A stretch of DNA of 64,000 bases from Sinorhizobium mexicanum (GTDB lineage Bacteria > Pseudomonadota > Alphaproteobacteria > Rhizobiales > Rhizobiaceae). The translations under genes were made by a program, and so were the position numbers. The notes under the pieces are model-generated. The model did not search any database and was not told the DNA's origin. It saw nothing but the letters and a program-made list of their open reading frames with translations. The stretch spans positions 2,133,501 to 2,197,500 of the forward strand of contig NZ_CP041238.1 in NCBI RefSeq assembly GCF_013488225.1, in the 5' to 3' direction. Positions 47,454 to 55,674 of the stretch are shown one piece after another (within the stretch, counting starts at the first letter, position 1; each line of letters opens with the position of its first letter).

Positions 47454-48526
47454 GCGACGATTTCAAGAACCGTGGGCGCAAGCCCGCCTCCTTCTCCGTC
47501 GAGCCTGACGAACAGACCGAACATGCTGAGCGACAACAACAACGCCGCGCGCCGGCAAGCTTCGGCGACCGGGTCGTCATGACGCCTGATGCTGAAGATC
47601 CCTTCATCGAGACGACGGCAGCGATCGAGGCACTCAATCCGCCGGAAGCCAGCCCGCGTCGCCGTCGGTTTTCTTTCGGTAAGGTGGCCGCGGGCGCGCT
47701 GGGAATACTGCTTTCGCTTGCCCTGGGCTTGTGGGTCGATCGCCTGATTCGCGACCTGTTTTCCCGCGCCGATTGGCTTGGCTACGGCGCGATCGCTATC
47801 GTCGCGATTGGTGCCCTCGCCTTCCTGGGCGCGGTCGTGCGCGAGCTCTTCGGGATGATGCAGCTGACAGCGATACAGCAGTTGAAAAAGGATGTCAGTG
47901 ATTCTGCGGCCAGCGCCAAGACTGCGCGTGCCGCAACCGCGAGGCTTGTCCACCTGCTGGCCGCCAATCCCCGCACGGCGAAAGGCCGGGCGCGGCTCGC
48001 GGAAACCGATGGCGAGATCATCGACGGCCCTCACCTCATAGAGTTGACCGAGCGGGAACTGCTGACCCCGCTCGACCGCGAGGCGCGCCGGATCATTCTG
48101 GCCGCCTCGAAACGCGTGTCGATCGTCACCGCCGTAAGCCCGCGCGCACTCGTCGATCTCGGCTATGTCCTCTACGAATCCGCCCGGATGATCCGTGCTA
48201 TGGCGGAACTCTACGGCGGTCGCCCGGGCACGCTCGGCATGCTGCGGCTCATGCGCGACGTCATCGCGCATCTCGCCGTCACCGGCTCGATCGCCGCCGG
48301 TGACAGCCTCATCCAACAGGTTTTGGGCCACGGCCTCGCGTCCAAACTCTCCGCGCGGCTTGGCGAGGGGGTCATCAACGGACTGATGACCGCGCGCATC
48401 GGGATAGCGGCGATGGATCTGTGCCGCCCCATGCCATTCCGCGCGCTGAAGCGTCCGGGGATCGGCGACTTCCTTTCCGATCTCGCGCCCGGTGCGTCGC
48501 GTTCGGCAGATCGACCCGAGAGCTGA
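47450..48526 (+). CDS. ycjF: YcjF-family (DUF697) membrane protein
   Basis: 358 residues. Soluble N-terminal 75 residues, two membrane segments (about 79-100 and 105-128, VAAGALGILLSLALGLWV then GAIAIVAIGALAFLGAVV), and a C-terminal DUF697 region (about 200-345) with RVSIVTAVSPRALVDLGYVL and a glycine/alanine-rich helix. It is the usual partner of YcjX. The TIGR01620-type length fits. The coupled pair lies inside the inverted family C repeats. Confidence 0.9.
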   Translation: MSDDFKNRGRKPASFSVEPDEQTEHAERQQQRRAPASFGDRVVMTPDAEDPFIETTAAIEALNPPEASPRRRRFSFGKVAAGALGILLSLALGLWVDRLIRDLFSRADWLGYGAIAIVAIGALAFLGAVVRELFGMMQLTAIQQLKKDVSDSAASAKTARAATARLVHLLAANPRTAKGRARLAETDGEIIDGPHLIELTERELLTPLDREARRIILAASKRVSIVTAVSPRALVDLGYVLYESARMIRAMAELYGGRPGTLGMLRLMRDVIAHLAVTGSIAAGDSLIQQVLGHGLASKLSARLGEGVINGLMTARIGIAAMDLCRPMPFRALKRPGIGDFLSDLAPGASRSADRPES

Positions 48527-48636
48527 TCGCCACCAGTGGCGGCGGGCTAACCATGGCTGTTTACGGACGAATACAGCCCGCCGGCGGCGCTAGATCATTT
48601 CATTGTTTCATTGAAACAGTGAAATGATCTAACCCT

Positions 48637-48690
48637 TTGAAACTACGCAATTCCGGACGGAAAACCGTTACACACTTTTCCTGGAATTGC
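48637..48690 (-). repeat. 54-bp hairpin repeat (family C), copy 2, inverted
   Basis: Reverse complement of 45834-45887 over all 54 bases. It ends two bases before the stop codon of the next gene (48692). Confidence 0.9.
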
Positions 48691-48691
48691 T

Positions 48692-49483
48692 CTATATGCC
48701 CGCATACCAGTCATAGCCGAGGTCCTCCCAGAAACCGCCCTTTCCCTGACCGTAGGGAGCGAGGTCGGAGGCGAGTTCGATCGAGCGAACGTATTTCGCC
48801 ATCTTGTATCCGAGCTGGCGCTCCACCCTCAGGCGCAAGGGCGCGCCGTTCGCGACCGGGAGCGGCGAGCCGTTCAATCCATAGGCGAGGATCGTCTGTG
48901 GATGGCGCGCATCCAGCATATCGATCGACTCGTAGTAGGCGACCTCCCCGGAGAGGCCGAGACTCATCGTATCGAAGCATCGAAACACGACGTAGCGTGC
49001 CTCCGGCTTCGCCCTTGCTTCGTCCAGAACGGTGGCGAGCGGGACACCTGTCCACTTCGCGATGCAACTCCAGCCTTCGACGCAATCGTGCCGGGTGATT
49101 TGCGTGCGGGAAGGCATGTTGCGCAATTCATCGAGCGACAGGCTGAGAGGCCGGTCGACAAGCCCGCCGATGTCCAAACGGTAGCCGGCGAAAGCGCTAT
49201 CCCGAAGCGCGATGTAGGTGGCGTCCGTTGGGTCGGTCGAGCCGTTCGGCCTTTGTCCTTGCCGGATCTCGCTCTCCGAATATTCTTTTGCCAGGCTGTC
49301 GGCACCGATCAGGAAGCGCTGGACGCGATAGGTCAGGCCATTCGCCTTGGCCATGGCATTACGCGCGGTCGCTCCGCTCGCCAGCATGCCGTCCAATGCA
49401 TCGCATCCAGCAAGCGGCAACGTAGATGCTGCGACACCTGCCACGGTCAAAAGCCGCCTACGGTTGATGTTGATCCGGCTCAT
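48692..49483 (-). CDS. Sulfite-oxidase-family molybdopterin protein, Tat-type lipoprotein
   Basis: 263 residues. The N-terminus INRRRLLTVAG has a twin-arginine signal, followed by a lipobox-like LPLAGC (Cys 27). The molybdenum-ligand Cys is in RHDCVEGWSC near residue 133. WTGVPLATVL, the substrate-site segment and APLRLRVERQLGYKMAKYV are the SUOX/YedY-like blocks. It is coupled by an ATGA overlap to the cytochrome b561 gene upstream, its likely electron partner. Its stop codon abuts a repeat, so the C-terminus may have been altered. The substrate is unknown. Confidence 0.86.
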   Translation of the reverse strand: MSRININRRRLLTVAGVAASTLPLAGCDALDGMLASGATARNAMAKANGLTYRVQRFLIGADSLAKEYSESEIRQGQRPNGSTDPTDATYIALRDSAFAGYRLDIGGLVDRPLSLSLDELRNMPSRTQITRHDCVEGWSCIAKWTGVPLATVLDEARAKPEARYVVFRCFDTMSLGLSGEVAYYESIDMLDARHPQTILAYGLNGSPLPVANGAPLRLRVERQLGYKMAKYVRSIELASDLAPYGQGKGGFWEDLGYDWYAGI

Positions 49484-50334
49484 CGTTCGGACCTTCCCTC
49501 GGCCGCCTCCCGGTCGATGCGGTAACGCCCGGTCACCATGGAGCGCAGCTCGTTGATCGGTCCGGCGGCAAAGACCATGAGGATGTGGATGGCAAAGAAG
49601 CCAACGAGCAGCAGCATGACAACAAAATGGATGGTGCGCGCCGTCTGGCGGCCGCCGAAGATCTCCGTCAGCCAGGGCAGTGCCGCGTTCATTCCCGGTG
49701 ACATCGTCAGTCCCGTGAGGATCATAAGCGGGAAAAGTGCGAGAAGAACAATCGCATAGGAGATTTTCTGAAGACCGTTGTAAGAGCGGCCGTGATGAAA
49801 ACGGAACCGCAAATGCTCGACGACATTGCCCGGCAAGCCGCGAATATCCGAGAAGGTCGGCAGGATGTCGCGCCGCAGGTGGCCGTTAATCAGGCTCGCA
49901 GCAAACCACGAGGCGAACGTGGCCGCAAACAGCCAGGCGAAGAAGAAGTGGACGACCCTGCCTGTCGCGAGATCATGATAGGACGGCACGGTCAGCCAGG
50001 CCGGAAATGCCTGGTACGCCCGGTCCTCCTCCGGTCCGCTGACACCGAACAGGCCGGTGGTGTCGATAGGCCGACCGAATAACGTTGTCAGACCTTCGGC
50101 GTTACCGTCGGCTCCTCTGACCGCGCGGATCGACAGCACGCTATTGTCGAATGCGAAACCGGATTGCTCGCCGATATAAAGCGATGGGTGGGCATTGAAG
50201 ATCTGCAATCCGCTGAGGAGCAGGAAGAACAGCGCGACCGCCCATGTCCAGTGTGTGATCCGCGTCGCGAGCCCATGCCGACGAATCGTCGTCCGCTGGA
50301 GCTTAGTGTCATGCTTGTCTATCGCCGTTGCCAT
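49480..50334 (-). CDS. Cytochrome b561-type membrane partner
   Basis: 284 residues from the ATG at 50334, preceded at a good distance by GGGAGG; a TTG at 50340 sits too close to that site. About four membrane helices with haem-ligand candidates in RITHWTWAVALFFLLL, VVHFFFAWLFAATFA and FVVMLLLVGFFAIHIL. The long periplasmic insert between the first two helices is as in cytochrome b/b6 domain proteins (PF01292). It probably passes electrons between quinone and the coupled molybdoprotein. The direction is not clear. Confidence 0.86.
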   Translation of the reverse strand: MATAIDKHDTKLQRTTIRRHGLATRITHWTWAVALFFLLLSGLQIFNAHPSLYIGEQSGFAFDNSVLSIRAVRGADGNAEGLTTLFGRPIDTTGLFGVSGPEEDRAYQAFPAWLTVPSYHDLATGRVVHFFFAWLFAATFASWFAASLINGHLRRDILPTFSDIRGLPGNVVEHLRFRFHHGRSYNGLQKISYAIVLLALFPLMILTGLTMSPGMNAALPWLTEIFGGRQTARTIHFVVMLLLVGFFAIHILMVFAAGPINELRSMVTGRYRIDREAAEGRSER

Positions 50335-50573
50335 GTCCAAGACCTCCCGCGATATGACAATGACGTAACAGGCAGCGATAAAGTTTCAAAAACACGTCTG
50401 CCCTCATCGACGCAATTCCCGGTGAGGCCTGCGTGAGCCACCCAAGCGGCGTTTTTTTCATAGGCGCTGTCCAGGGGGCTGGTATGTATATGAGCAATAA
50501 AGAAACCGTCCATTAACCATTTCAGCGCAAATGTGGTTACCAGTTTCGGACGTTGACCCATCAAGGATCGATT

Positions 50574-51125
50574 ATGTTCTCGCGCCCTTCTTTGATCGTT
50601 CGCGGCGTTGCCGCTTTTGCGCTTGCTGCCACAGTCGGCCTTGCGACGCCGGCGTCTTCCGGCGCCCGCGACAAGGCGTTTTTTGAGAGGGTGGCCGGCC
50701 AGTGGAAAGGTCCCGGCGAGATCGTCGCCGGCAAATACAAAGGCACGAAATTTACCTGCGACCTCACCGGCGAACCGACATCGGGTGCAGACGCCGGGAT
50801 CAAGCTTGACGGCTTCTGCCGGGTCGGCGTCTTCAAGCAGCCGATGTCTGCCATGATTACGCAGAAGGGCGGCAGCTATACGGGCAAGTTCCTCGATGGC
50901 GCCGACGGCAAGGGCCTCGACGTGGTCTCCGGCAATGTCGCCAAGGATAAGGTCGTTGTAGGGATCAATCGCAAGCAGCTCAATGGCGCGATGATCGCCC
51001 GGCTGCAGGATGCGGAGACCATGAACATCACGATCTCCGTCAAGGTCGAGAACACCATGATCCCGGTCATCGGCGTCAACCTCAACCGGCAAATGGACAA
51101 CATCGCCGTCGGCTCGATCAAGTAG
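50574..51125 (+). CDS. Secreted hypothetical protein
   Basis: 183 residues from the ATG at 50574 (MFSRPSLIVRGV), preceded by AAGGA. Signal peptide with hydrophobic GVAAFALAATVGLATPASSGA. The mature part is a probable beta-rich domain with repeated Gly (GQWKGPGEIVAGKYKGTKF, GFCRVGVF, SYTGKFLDGADG) and two Cys. I do not recognise a named family. It is a single gene with a terminator. Confidence 0.78.
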   Translation: MFSRPSLIVRGVAAFALAATVGLATPASSGARDKAFFERVAGQWKGPGEIVAGKYKGTKFTCDLTGEPTSGADAGIKLDGFCRVGVFKQPMSAMITQKGGSYTGKFLDGADGKGLDVVSGNVAKDKVVVGINRKQLNGAMIARLQDAETMNITISVKVENTMIPVIGVNLNRQMDNIAVGSIK

Positions 51126-51145
51126 CGACGGAAGACGATGCAAGC

Positions 51146-51175
51146 GGCCCGGCCTCAGCGCCGGGCTTATTTTAT
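51146..51175 (+). terminator. Intrinsic terminator of the secreted protein gene
   Basis: GCCCGGC/GCCGGGC stem with 6-base loop followed by TTATTTTATT. Confidence 0.8.
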
Positions 51176-51196
51176 TGCCCGCGGTGTTTTTCGCGC

Positions 51197-51721
51197 TCAA
51201 TTACGCTCGCGCCACCAATCGGCGTCGGCATTGGCCACTTCAATTCCGGCAACATCGGCGTCGTTCAGCCACTCGCGGACCGCGCGCCCTTGTATGCAAA
51301 GGTCGGCCGCGAAGTCGGCGAGCGGCATCAGCACGAAACCGCGCATCGTCATGCGCGGATGCGGCAATTCCAGCTTTTCGCTCGTTGAGCTCACTCCTTC
51401 GAAGGTCAGCAAGTCGATATCGATCGTGCGGGGCCCCCAGCGCTCCTTGCGGATCCGCTTCATCGCACGCTCGATATCAAGGCAGGTGTCGAGCAGCGTT
51501 TCGGGATCGAGTGCCGTCTCCACCTCGGCGCAGGCGTTAAAGAACCAGGCCTGATCGGTCTTACCCCAAGGTGGTGTTCGGTAGAGCCGCGACACAGCCG
51601 TAATCTTGCAGTCCGGTCTTTCATCGAGTGCGCGTAATGCCTGCGCCATAGCCCGCGGCGGATCGCCGAGATTGCCGCCCAGACCGAGCGTAGCGTGACG
51701 CCAGGTCCTACTCTGCGACAT
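51197..51721 (-). CDS. folK: Hydroxymethyldihydropterin pyrophosphokinase
   Basis: 174 residues from the ATG at 51721 (MSQSRTWRHATLGLGGNLGD). It transfers pyrophosphate from ATP to 6-hydroxymethyl-dihydropterin in folate synthesis. The signature ERWGPRTIDIDLL near residue 98 is complete; SRLYRTPPWGKTDQAWFFNA and LELPHPRMTMRGFVL are family blocks. Its start overlaps the folB stop by 14 bases. Last of a folP-folB-folK run. Confidence 0.95.
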   Translation of the reverse strand: MSQSRTWRHATLGLGGNLGDPPRAMAQALRALDERPDCKITAVSRLYRTPPWGKTDQAWFFNACAEVETALDPETLLDTCLDIERAMKRIRKERWGPRTIDIDLLTFEGVSSTSEKLELPHPRMTMRGFVLMPLADFAADLCIQGRAVREWLNDADVAGIEVANADADWWRERN

Positions 51722-52079
51722 GCTCGACCGTGACTTCGACGTAATCCAGCACGCCCGGGACCGGCGCGTTCGGCTTGCGGATGGAGACCTTCGCGCGCCG
51801 GATTTGCCGGAAGCGCGCGCAAAGGGTCTTTGCAACCTCTAGCGCCAGCGCCTCGATCAGGTAGCGCCGGCGCCCGGTGACGATTCTCTCGATTTCCGCA
51901 AAGGCGATGCCGTAATGCACGGTGTCGTCTATGCAATCCTCCGCGAGTGCCGTGCCCTGCTCTACCTCGAGTTCGGCATCGACGAAGAAGCGTTGCCCGA
52001 GAAACTCCTCCTCGTCGAGCACGCCGTGGCGGGCGAAGAAGGCGCAATTCTTCAAGGTGATAATGTAGGTCGCAGTCAT
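51708..52079 (-). CDS. folB: Dihydroneopterin aldolase
   Basis: 123 residues. It converts 7,8-dihydroneopterin to hydroxymethyl-dihydropterin. ITLKNCAFFARHGVLDEEEFL with the conserved Glu, VHYGIAFAEIERIV, LIEALALEVAKTLCARF and the C-terminal Lys region KVSIRKPNAPVPGV are the FolB pattern. Start overlaps the folP stop by 4 bases. Confidence 0.95.
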   Translation of the reverse strand: MTATYIITLKNCAFFARHGVLDEEEFLGQRFFVDAELEVEQGTALAEDCIDDTVHYGIAFAEIERIVTGRRRYLIEALALEVAKTLCARFRQIRRAKVSIRKPNAPVPGVLDYVEVTVEHVAE

Positions 52080-52945
52080 GGCTTCGTATCCCGTCGGCTG
52101 TTCTTTGCCGCCAGCATAGCATCTGCCATTACCAGTGCATCCCTGTTGATTGCGACATCATGCACCCGAAATATCGCAGCGCCCGCAGCCCTGAGAAGCG
52201 CGGTCGTCGCGGCCGTTCCGACGTCACGCGCCGGTGCGTCTCGTCCCGTGACCGCGCCGATGAAGCGTTTGCGCGACGTTCCGACCAGCATCGGCAAGCC
52301 GAAGCGATGCAACTCGCCGAAACGGGCCATCAGTTCCAGATTCTCATCGGTGTCCTTGGCAAAGCCGAAACCCGGATCGAGAACGATTCTTTCCCGCGCG
52401 ATTCCGGCCCCGGCCGCAATCTCAAGCGATCGGTCGAGAAAATGAAACTGATCATCGACGACATCATCGAGCTTCTGCCGCTCGCGGCCCGTATGCATGA
52501 TGCAGAGCCCTGCGCCCGTTGCCGCTGCTGCCTCAGCGATCGCCGGCTCGCGCTGCAGCCCGTGCACGTCGTTGACGATGTGGGCGCCCGCTTCCACGGC
52601 GAGACGCGCCGTTTCGGCGCGGTAGGTGTCGACCGAAATGATCGCGTCCGTTTCACGAGCCAGCCCGGCGATCACCGGAAGGATGCGCGCTTGCTCCTCC
52701 TCGGCGGTCACCGGCGCGGCGTCCGGGCGAGTAGATTCACCGCCGATATCGAGGATTTCCGCGCCCTGCTCCACCGCACGCAGGCCTGCGCTTACGGCCG
52801 CAGCGGCATCGATGAAGCGCCCACCGTCGGAGAACGAATCCGGAGTGATGTTGATGATCGCCATCAAAACGCCACGCGGCCCTAGTTCGAGATTGCGCCC
52901 ATGCGCCAATTTCCAGCGAGACACCTGAAATGGAGTGTTCGTCAT
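52076..52945 (-). CDS. folP: Dihydropteroate synthase
   Basis: 289 residues from the ATG at 52945 (MTNTPFQVSRWKLAHG). It condenses hydroxymethyl-dihydropterin pyrophosphate with p-aminobenzoate; target of sulfonamides. Signatures MAIINITPDSFSDGGRF and EILDIGGESTRPDAAPV are intact, with DPGFGFAK and GTSRKRFIG near the C-terminus. First of the overlapping folP-folB-folK operon. Confidence 0.97.
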   Translation of the reverse strand: MTNTPFQVSRWKLAHGRNLELGPRGVLMAIINITPDSFSDGGRFIDAAAAVSAGLRAVEQGAEILDIGGESTRPDAAPVTAEEEQARILPVIAGLARETDAIISVDTYRAETARLAVEAGAHIVNDVHGLQREPAIAEAAAATGAGLCIMHTGRERQKLDDVVDDQFHFLDRSLEIAAGAGIARERIVLDPGFGFAKDTDENLELMARFGELHRFGLPMLVGTSRKRFIGAVTGRDAPARDVGTAATTALLRAAGAAIFRVHDVAINRDALVMADAMLAAKNSRRDTKP

Positions 52946-53149
52946 GTTCCCATGATCCCCGCGATGCCGAGAGCCCATATTCCATGGCCCCACCAAGAAT
53001 AGATCAGCCTGTTAAATATCAAAGAGTTGCGAGGCTTTCTTCAGGCTACTCCGAAAGCTCTGAGCGCTACGTCCAGTCGATTTGTGTTGCGCTCGTGCTG
53101 GCTATGCCCCAAGCTTCAACGAACTTCAACCAAAGAGAAACACCTATTG

Positions 53150-53776
53150 ATGTACCGAGTTCGCGTTCCGCTGAAAGCCGCTCTCGTCGCGCTCTTCGTC
53201 GGCCTTCCGCTGGGGGGTGCCGCGGCAGAGACCGTGTTCAGCAAGAGCTTCACCTACTTCTCGATCGGCGGTCGCACGGCTGCGGAACTCGACAAGGCGC
53301 TTGCTGCGGCCGGCCCGGTGATGACAAGCACGGGCGCGCGCCATCCCGGAGCGACGCGGATCAAATTCGGTGGCACGATCACCTATGTCAGCCGCGGCGG
53401 GCGCTGCGCCATCGGTACGGCGCGCGTCACGCTCAACACGCGTATCATCCTGCCGCGCTGGAAATATCGCAAACAGGCGGGCCGTGATCTTGCGTTGGTT
53501 TGGGACACGCTCGCAAGCGACATAAAGCGCCATGAGGAGCGGCATGCGGAGATCGCCCGCAATCATGCGCGCCAGATGGAAAAAGCGTTCCTAGCGCTGA
53601 AACCGGAAGCGGATTGCGAGCGCATGCAGGCCAAAGTGGCTCGAACGAGTACGACCGAAGTCGAAAGGCACGACAAGGATCAGGCACGCTTTGACCGCAC
53701 CGAGGCTGCAAACTTCGATCGCCGCATGATTCGGTTGCTGCAATACCGTTTGGAAGGCCTCAAGGGCGGGCGCTGA
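53150..53776 (+). CDS. DUF922-family secreted Zn-protease-like protein
   Basis: 208 residues from the ATG at 53150 (MYRVRVPLKA); a longer frame from 53027 lacks support. Signal peptide AALVALFVGLPLGGAAA. FSYFSIGGRTAAELDKAL-type opening (FTYFSIGG), then a HEERH motif at 128-132 in DIKRHEERHAEIARNHA, which fits the HExxH metal-binding pattern of DUF922 (putative M-type zinc protease, predicted). Conserved Cys pair at CAIG and CERM. No activity shown for this protein. Confidence 0.82.
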   Translation: MYRVRVPLKAALVALFVGLPLGGAAAETVFSKSFTYFSIGGRTAAELDKALAAAGPVMTSTGARHPGATRIKFGGTITYVSRGGRCAIGTARVTLNTRIILPRWKYRKQAGRDLALVWDTLASDIKRHEERHAEIARNHARQMEKAFLALKPEADCERMQAKVARTSTTEVERHDKDQARFDRTEAANFDRRMIRLLQYRLEGLKGGR

Positions 53777-53995
53777 GGTCATTCCACCTGCCTTCGTGCA
53801 CAACGCACAGTGATCCACAACGGGATTGTCCGGCTTGTTTAAGCAGCAAGAAATCGCACCCCAAGAACAGGGTGACTATAGTCTGGCAGCGTGCAAGCCG
53901 GCCGCGCAAAACCCACGGTATTTTATTGGCGAATTCTAACGATGGCAGCGAGACGCCGACTCAGCTATATTGAGACCATGAAGTGAGAGGTAGAA

Positions 53996-54124
53996 TTGAA
54001 GTTCAACCTTTCGACGAGACAAGCGTTTGGCTGTCGGCCGGTAGCAAGACGTCGTGCTCGTATTTGGCTTTATTTTGGTTTCGCATCGTTGCTTCAGGCT
54101 TTTAATTCAGGGCCCAAGCAATGA
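53996..54124 (+). CDS. Possible 42-residue small protein with TTG start
   Basis: A short frame beginning MKFNLSTRQAFG, preceded by GAGAGG five bases before the TTG. Basic middle (RPVARRRARIW) followed by a short hydrophobic stretch (LYFGFASLLQAF). Low support; it lies immediately before a candidate sRNA and could equally be non-coding. Confidence 0.25.
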   Translation: MKFNLSTRQAFGCRPVARRRARIWLYFGFASLLQAFNSGPKQ

Positions 54125-54240
54125 AGCAAAAACAGGTTCTCCTGGCGTGTCCTGGTGCAGCAGATGCTCCCTCCCTCATCTGTCTGCGATACGCCCTCCT
54201 TGCCTCGCTCGTCGATGCGACCAGCGAGGCATTTTTTTGT
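54125..54240 (+). ncRNA. Candidate trans-acting sRNA with anti-Shine-Dalgarno loops
   Basis: The stem CAGATG/CATCTG (54161-54166 with 54177-54182) presents a ten-base loop CTCCCTCCCT. An upstream imperfect stem (CAGG/CCTG at about 54133-54154) presents TCTCCT. Both loops can pair with Shine-Dalgarno sequences. The end is a strong terminator: TGCCTCGCT/AGCGAGGCA (54201-54209 with 54223-54231) and seven T. This layout matches alphaproteobacterial sRNAs of the anti-SD-loop type. The 5' end is not fixed; 53777-54124 otherwise holds only the doubtful small frame. Confidence 0.6.
54201..54238 (+). terminator. Strong terminator of the candidate sRNA
   Basis: Nine-base-pair perfect stem, a 13-base loop, then seven T. 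It lies 37 bases from the 3' end of the convergent ferredoxin gene. Confidence 0.9.
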
Positions 54241-54274
54241 GCTGTGCCGGAATAGCTGCTCGGTAGCCCGGGGG

Positions 54275-54595
54275 TCAGGCCTGGCGCTCCGGAACATGGA
54301 CGACCAGTCCGTCCAGAGCCTCACTCATCTTGATCTGACAGGAAAGCCGCGATGTCGGACGCACGTCGTAGGCGAAGTCCAGCATGTCTTCTTCCATTGC
54401 CTCCGGCGCGCCGACGGCAGCAGCCCATTCGTCGTCGACATAGACATGACAGGTCGCACAGGCGCAGGCGCCGCCGCATTCGGCTTCGATGCCCGGCACG
54501 GAATTGCGAACCGCGTTCTCCATGACCGTGGAGCCGTTCTCGACATCGAGTTCGTGGCGCGTGCCGTCAAAGGCTACGATCGTAAGTTTTGTCAT
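54275..54595 (-). CDS. 2Fe-2S ferredoxin, adrenodoxin type
   Basis: 106 residues. Cluster ligands in [16 protein letters not shown] (three Cys near residues 40, 46 and 49) plus a fourth in [10 protein letters not shown] near residue 85. [20 protein letters not shown] is the conserved acidic surface of ISC/hydroxylase-type ferredoxins. It could serve cluster assembly or a cytochrome P450; no partner gene adjoins. Confidence 0.93.
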   Translation of the reverse strand: MTKLTIVAFDGTRHELDVENGSTVMENAVRNSVPGIEAECGGACACATCHVYVDDEWAAAVGAPEAMEEDMLDFAYDVRPTSRLSCQIKMSEALDGLVVHVPERQA

Positions 54596-54794
54596 TTCAC
54601 TTTCCGGAATGGATTGGTAGGAGTGGCCGCCAGCGCAAGATCCTGCCGCTGCAGGCGGCGACGGCGCGAATTCAGCGCACGTTCTTCCAACAAATTGGCC
54701 AGCCAGTCAACAACAGCCGGTCCCGCCCGGTGGCACATCCCCGTATGAGCGGCCGCGGGAGGTGTCCAAGCGCCGCTTCGCAAGAGGATTGAAG

Positions 54795-55160
54795 TCAGCG
54801 GCAAAGCTTCAGAATGAAAAGCTCGGTCACGAGTACGGCTGCACCGAGCGCGCCCGCAAGGATCGTGTTCCCCGGTTCCCGTTCGATCGCGGCCGCCGCC
54901 TCCGCAACGTCAACGGCGCCGACAGCGAGCGCAGAACCCTTCAGCCGGTGGGCAGCCTGGACGCGCCGATCGGTGTCACTGCCAGCGATCTCGCCGACCG
55001 CTTGCCGCGCCTGCCGCGCGAAAAGCTGCAGAACTTCGATCTCCAGTTCCTTGTCCCCCATCGTCTGTCTGCCGAGCTGGGCGAAGTCGATGGGTTTTCT
55101 GCCGAGGGAAGAGCTTCCTGGGTTGTCTGGTGTCTCGAAGGCTATCTTGAGTGCCGCCAT
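54795..55160 (-). CDS. Hpt-domain phosphotransfer protein
   Basis: 121 residues with a single domain. The phospho-acceptor His is residue 71 in QAAHRLKGSALAVGA, the standard Hpt motif, inside a four-helix bundle. It is orphan: no kinase or receiver flanks it. As CckA is encoded 12 kb away, a relay link is possible, although ChpT is the known CckA partner and is not this fold. The last 25 residues are hydrophobic (GALGAAVLVTELFILKLC) and probably helical. Confidence 0.86.
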   Translation of the reverse strand: MAALKIAFETPDNPGSSSLGRKPIDFAQLGRQTMGDKELEIEVLQLFARQARQAVGEIAGSDTDRRVQAAHRLKGSALAVGAVDVAEAAAAIEREPGNTILAGALGAAVLVTELFILKLCR

Positions 55161-55674
55161 GGGTCAGTTTCCTGTCAATAGATGTCACGTTCGCCGACGC
55201 TGTCGCACCGCATAGAGCATGCGTGGATCATCGACCGGCGCCGCTGCCATCAGCTTAAAGCGCGATGCAATTGACGCAGGAATCTGAGGAAATGGTTAAC
55301 GCAGGTTAAACGGGCTGATTTCCTTGGCTTTTCCCACCGGGAAGCCGTCATCCTGTTAAGAAATCATTAGGATTTTAATGAATGCGGATTGCGCTTAATT
55401 GTAAGAACCTGGCTAATGTGTCACTACGATACGGTCAGGAACGGGTTTGCGTACGAAAGTGGCAACTGTTCCGGTGGATAAGCTCTGTGCTCGGTGCCGT
55501 GAGGCCTTAGTTCGGGCTATCCATCAAGGCAATGGAATGGGTGATCAGGCAGGATATTGCGCGGATGTGGCGCGTGTCCCTGGCGTCACCGCCCTGTTTC
55601 GGATGTCTTCGCGATCGCCGGTGCGGCGCCGTGGAGATGGCCATCGGCGGGCAATAGTAGTGAGGCGTATCCCT
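55161..55674. other. Hpt / RgsE divergent promoter region
   Basis: A 514-base gap. It holds a CtrA-like site TTAA-N7-TTAG at 55356-55370, and a promoter-like pair TTGCGC / CTAATG with 18-base spacer at about 55388-55417. An in-frame extension of rgsE to 55447 exists but has no family support. A long 5' leader for rgsE is implied if that promoter is used. Confidence 0.35.

Noticed and set aside
55299..55312. TTAA-N6-TTAA upstream of rgsE as a CtrA box
   Set aside because: The spacing is six rather than seven bases; the site at 55356 fits better.
55447..55674. A 76-residue N-terminal extension of rgsE from a TTG
   Set aside because: It lacks family similarity and the ATG at 55675 has a ribosome site and the expected N-terminus.
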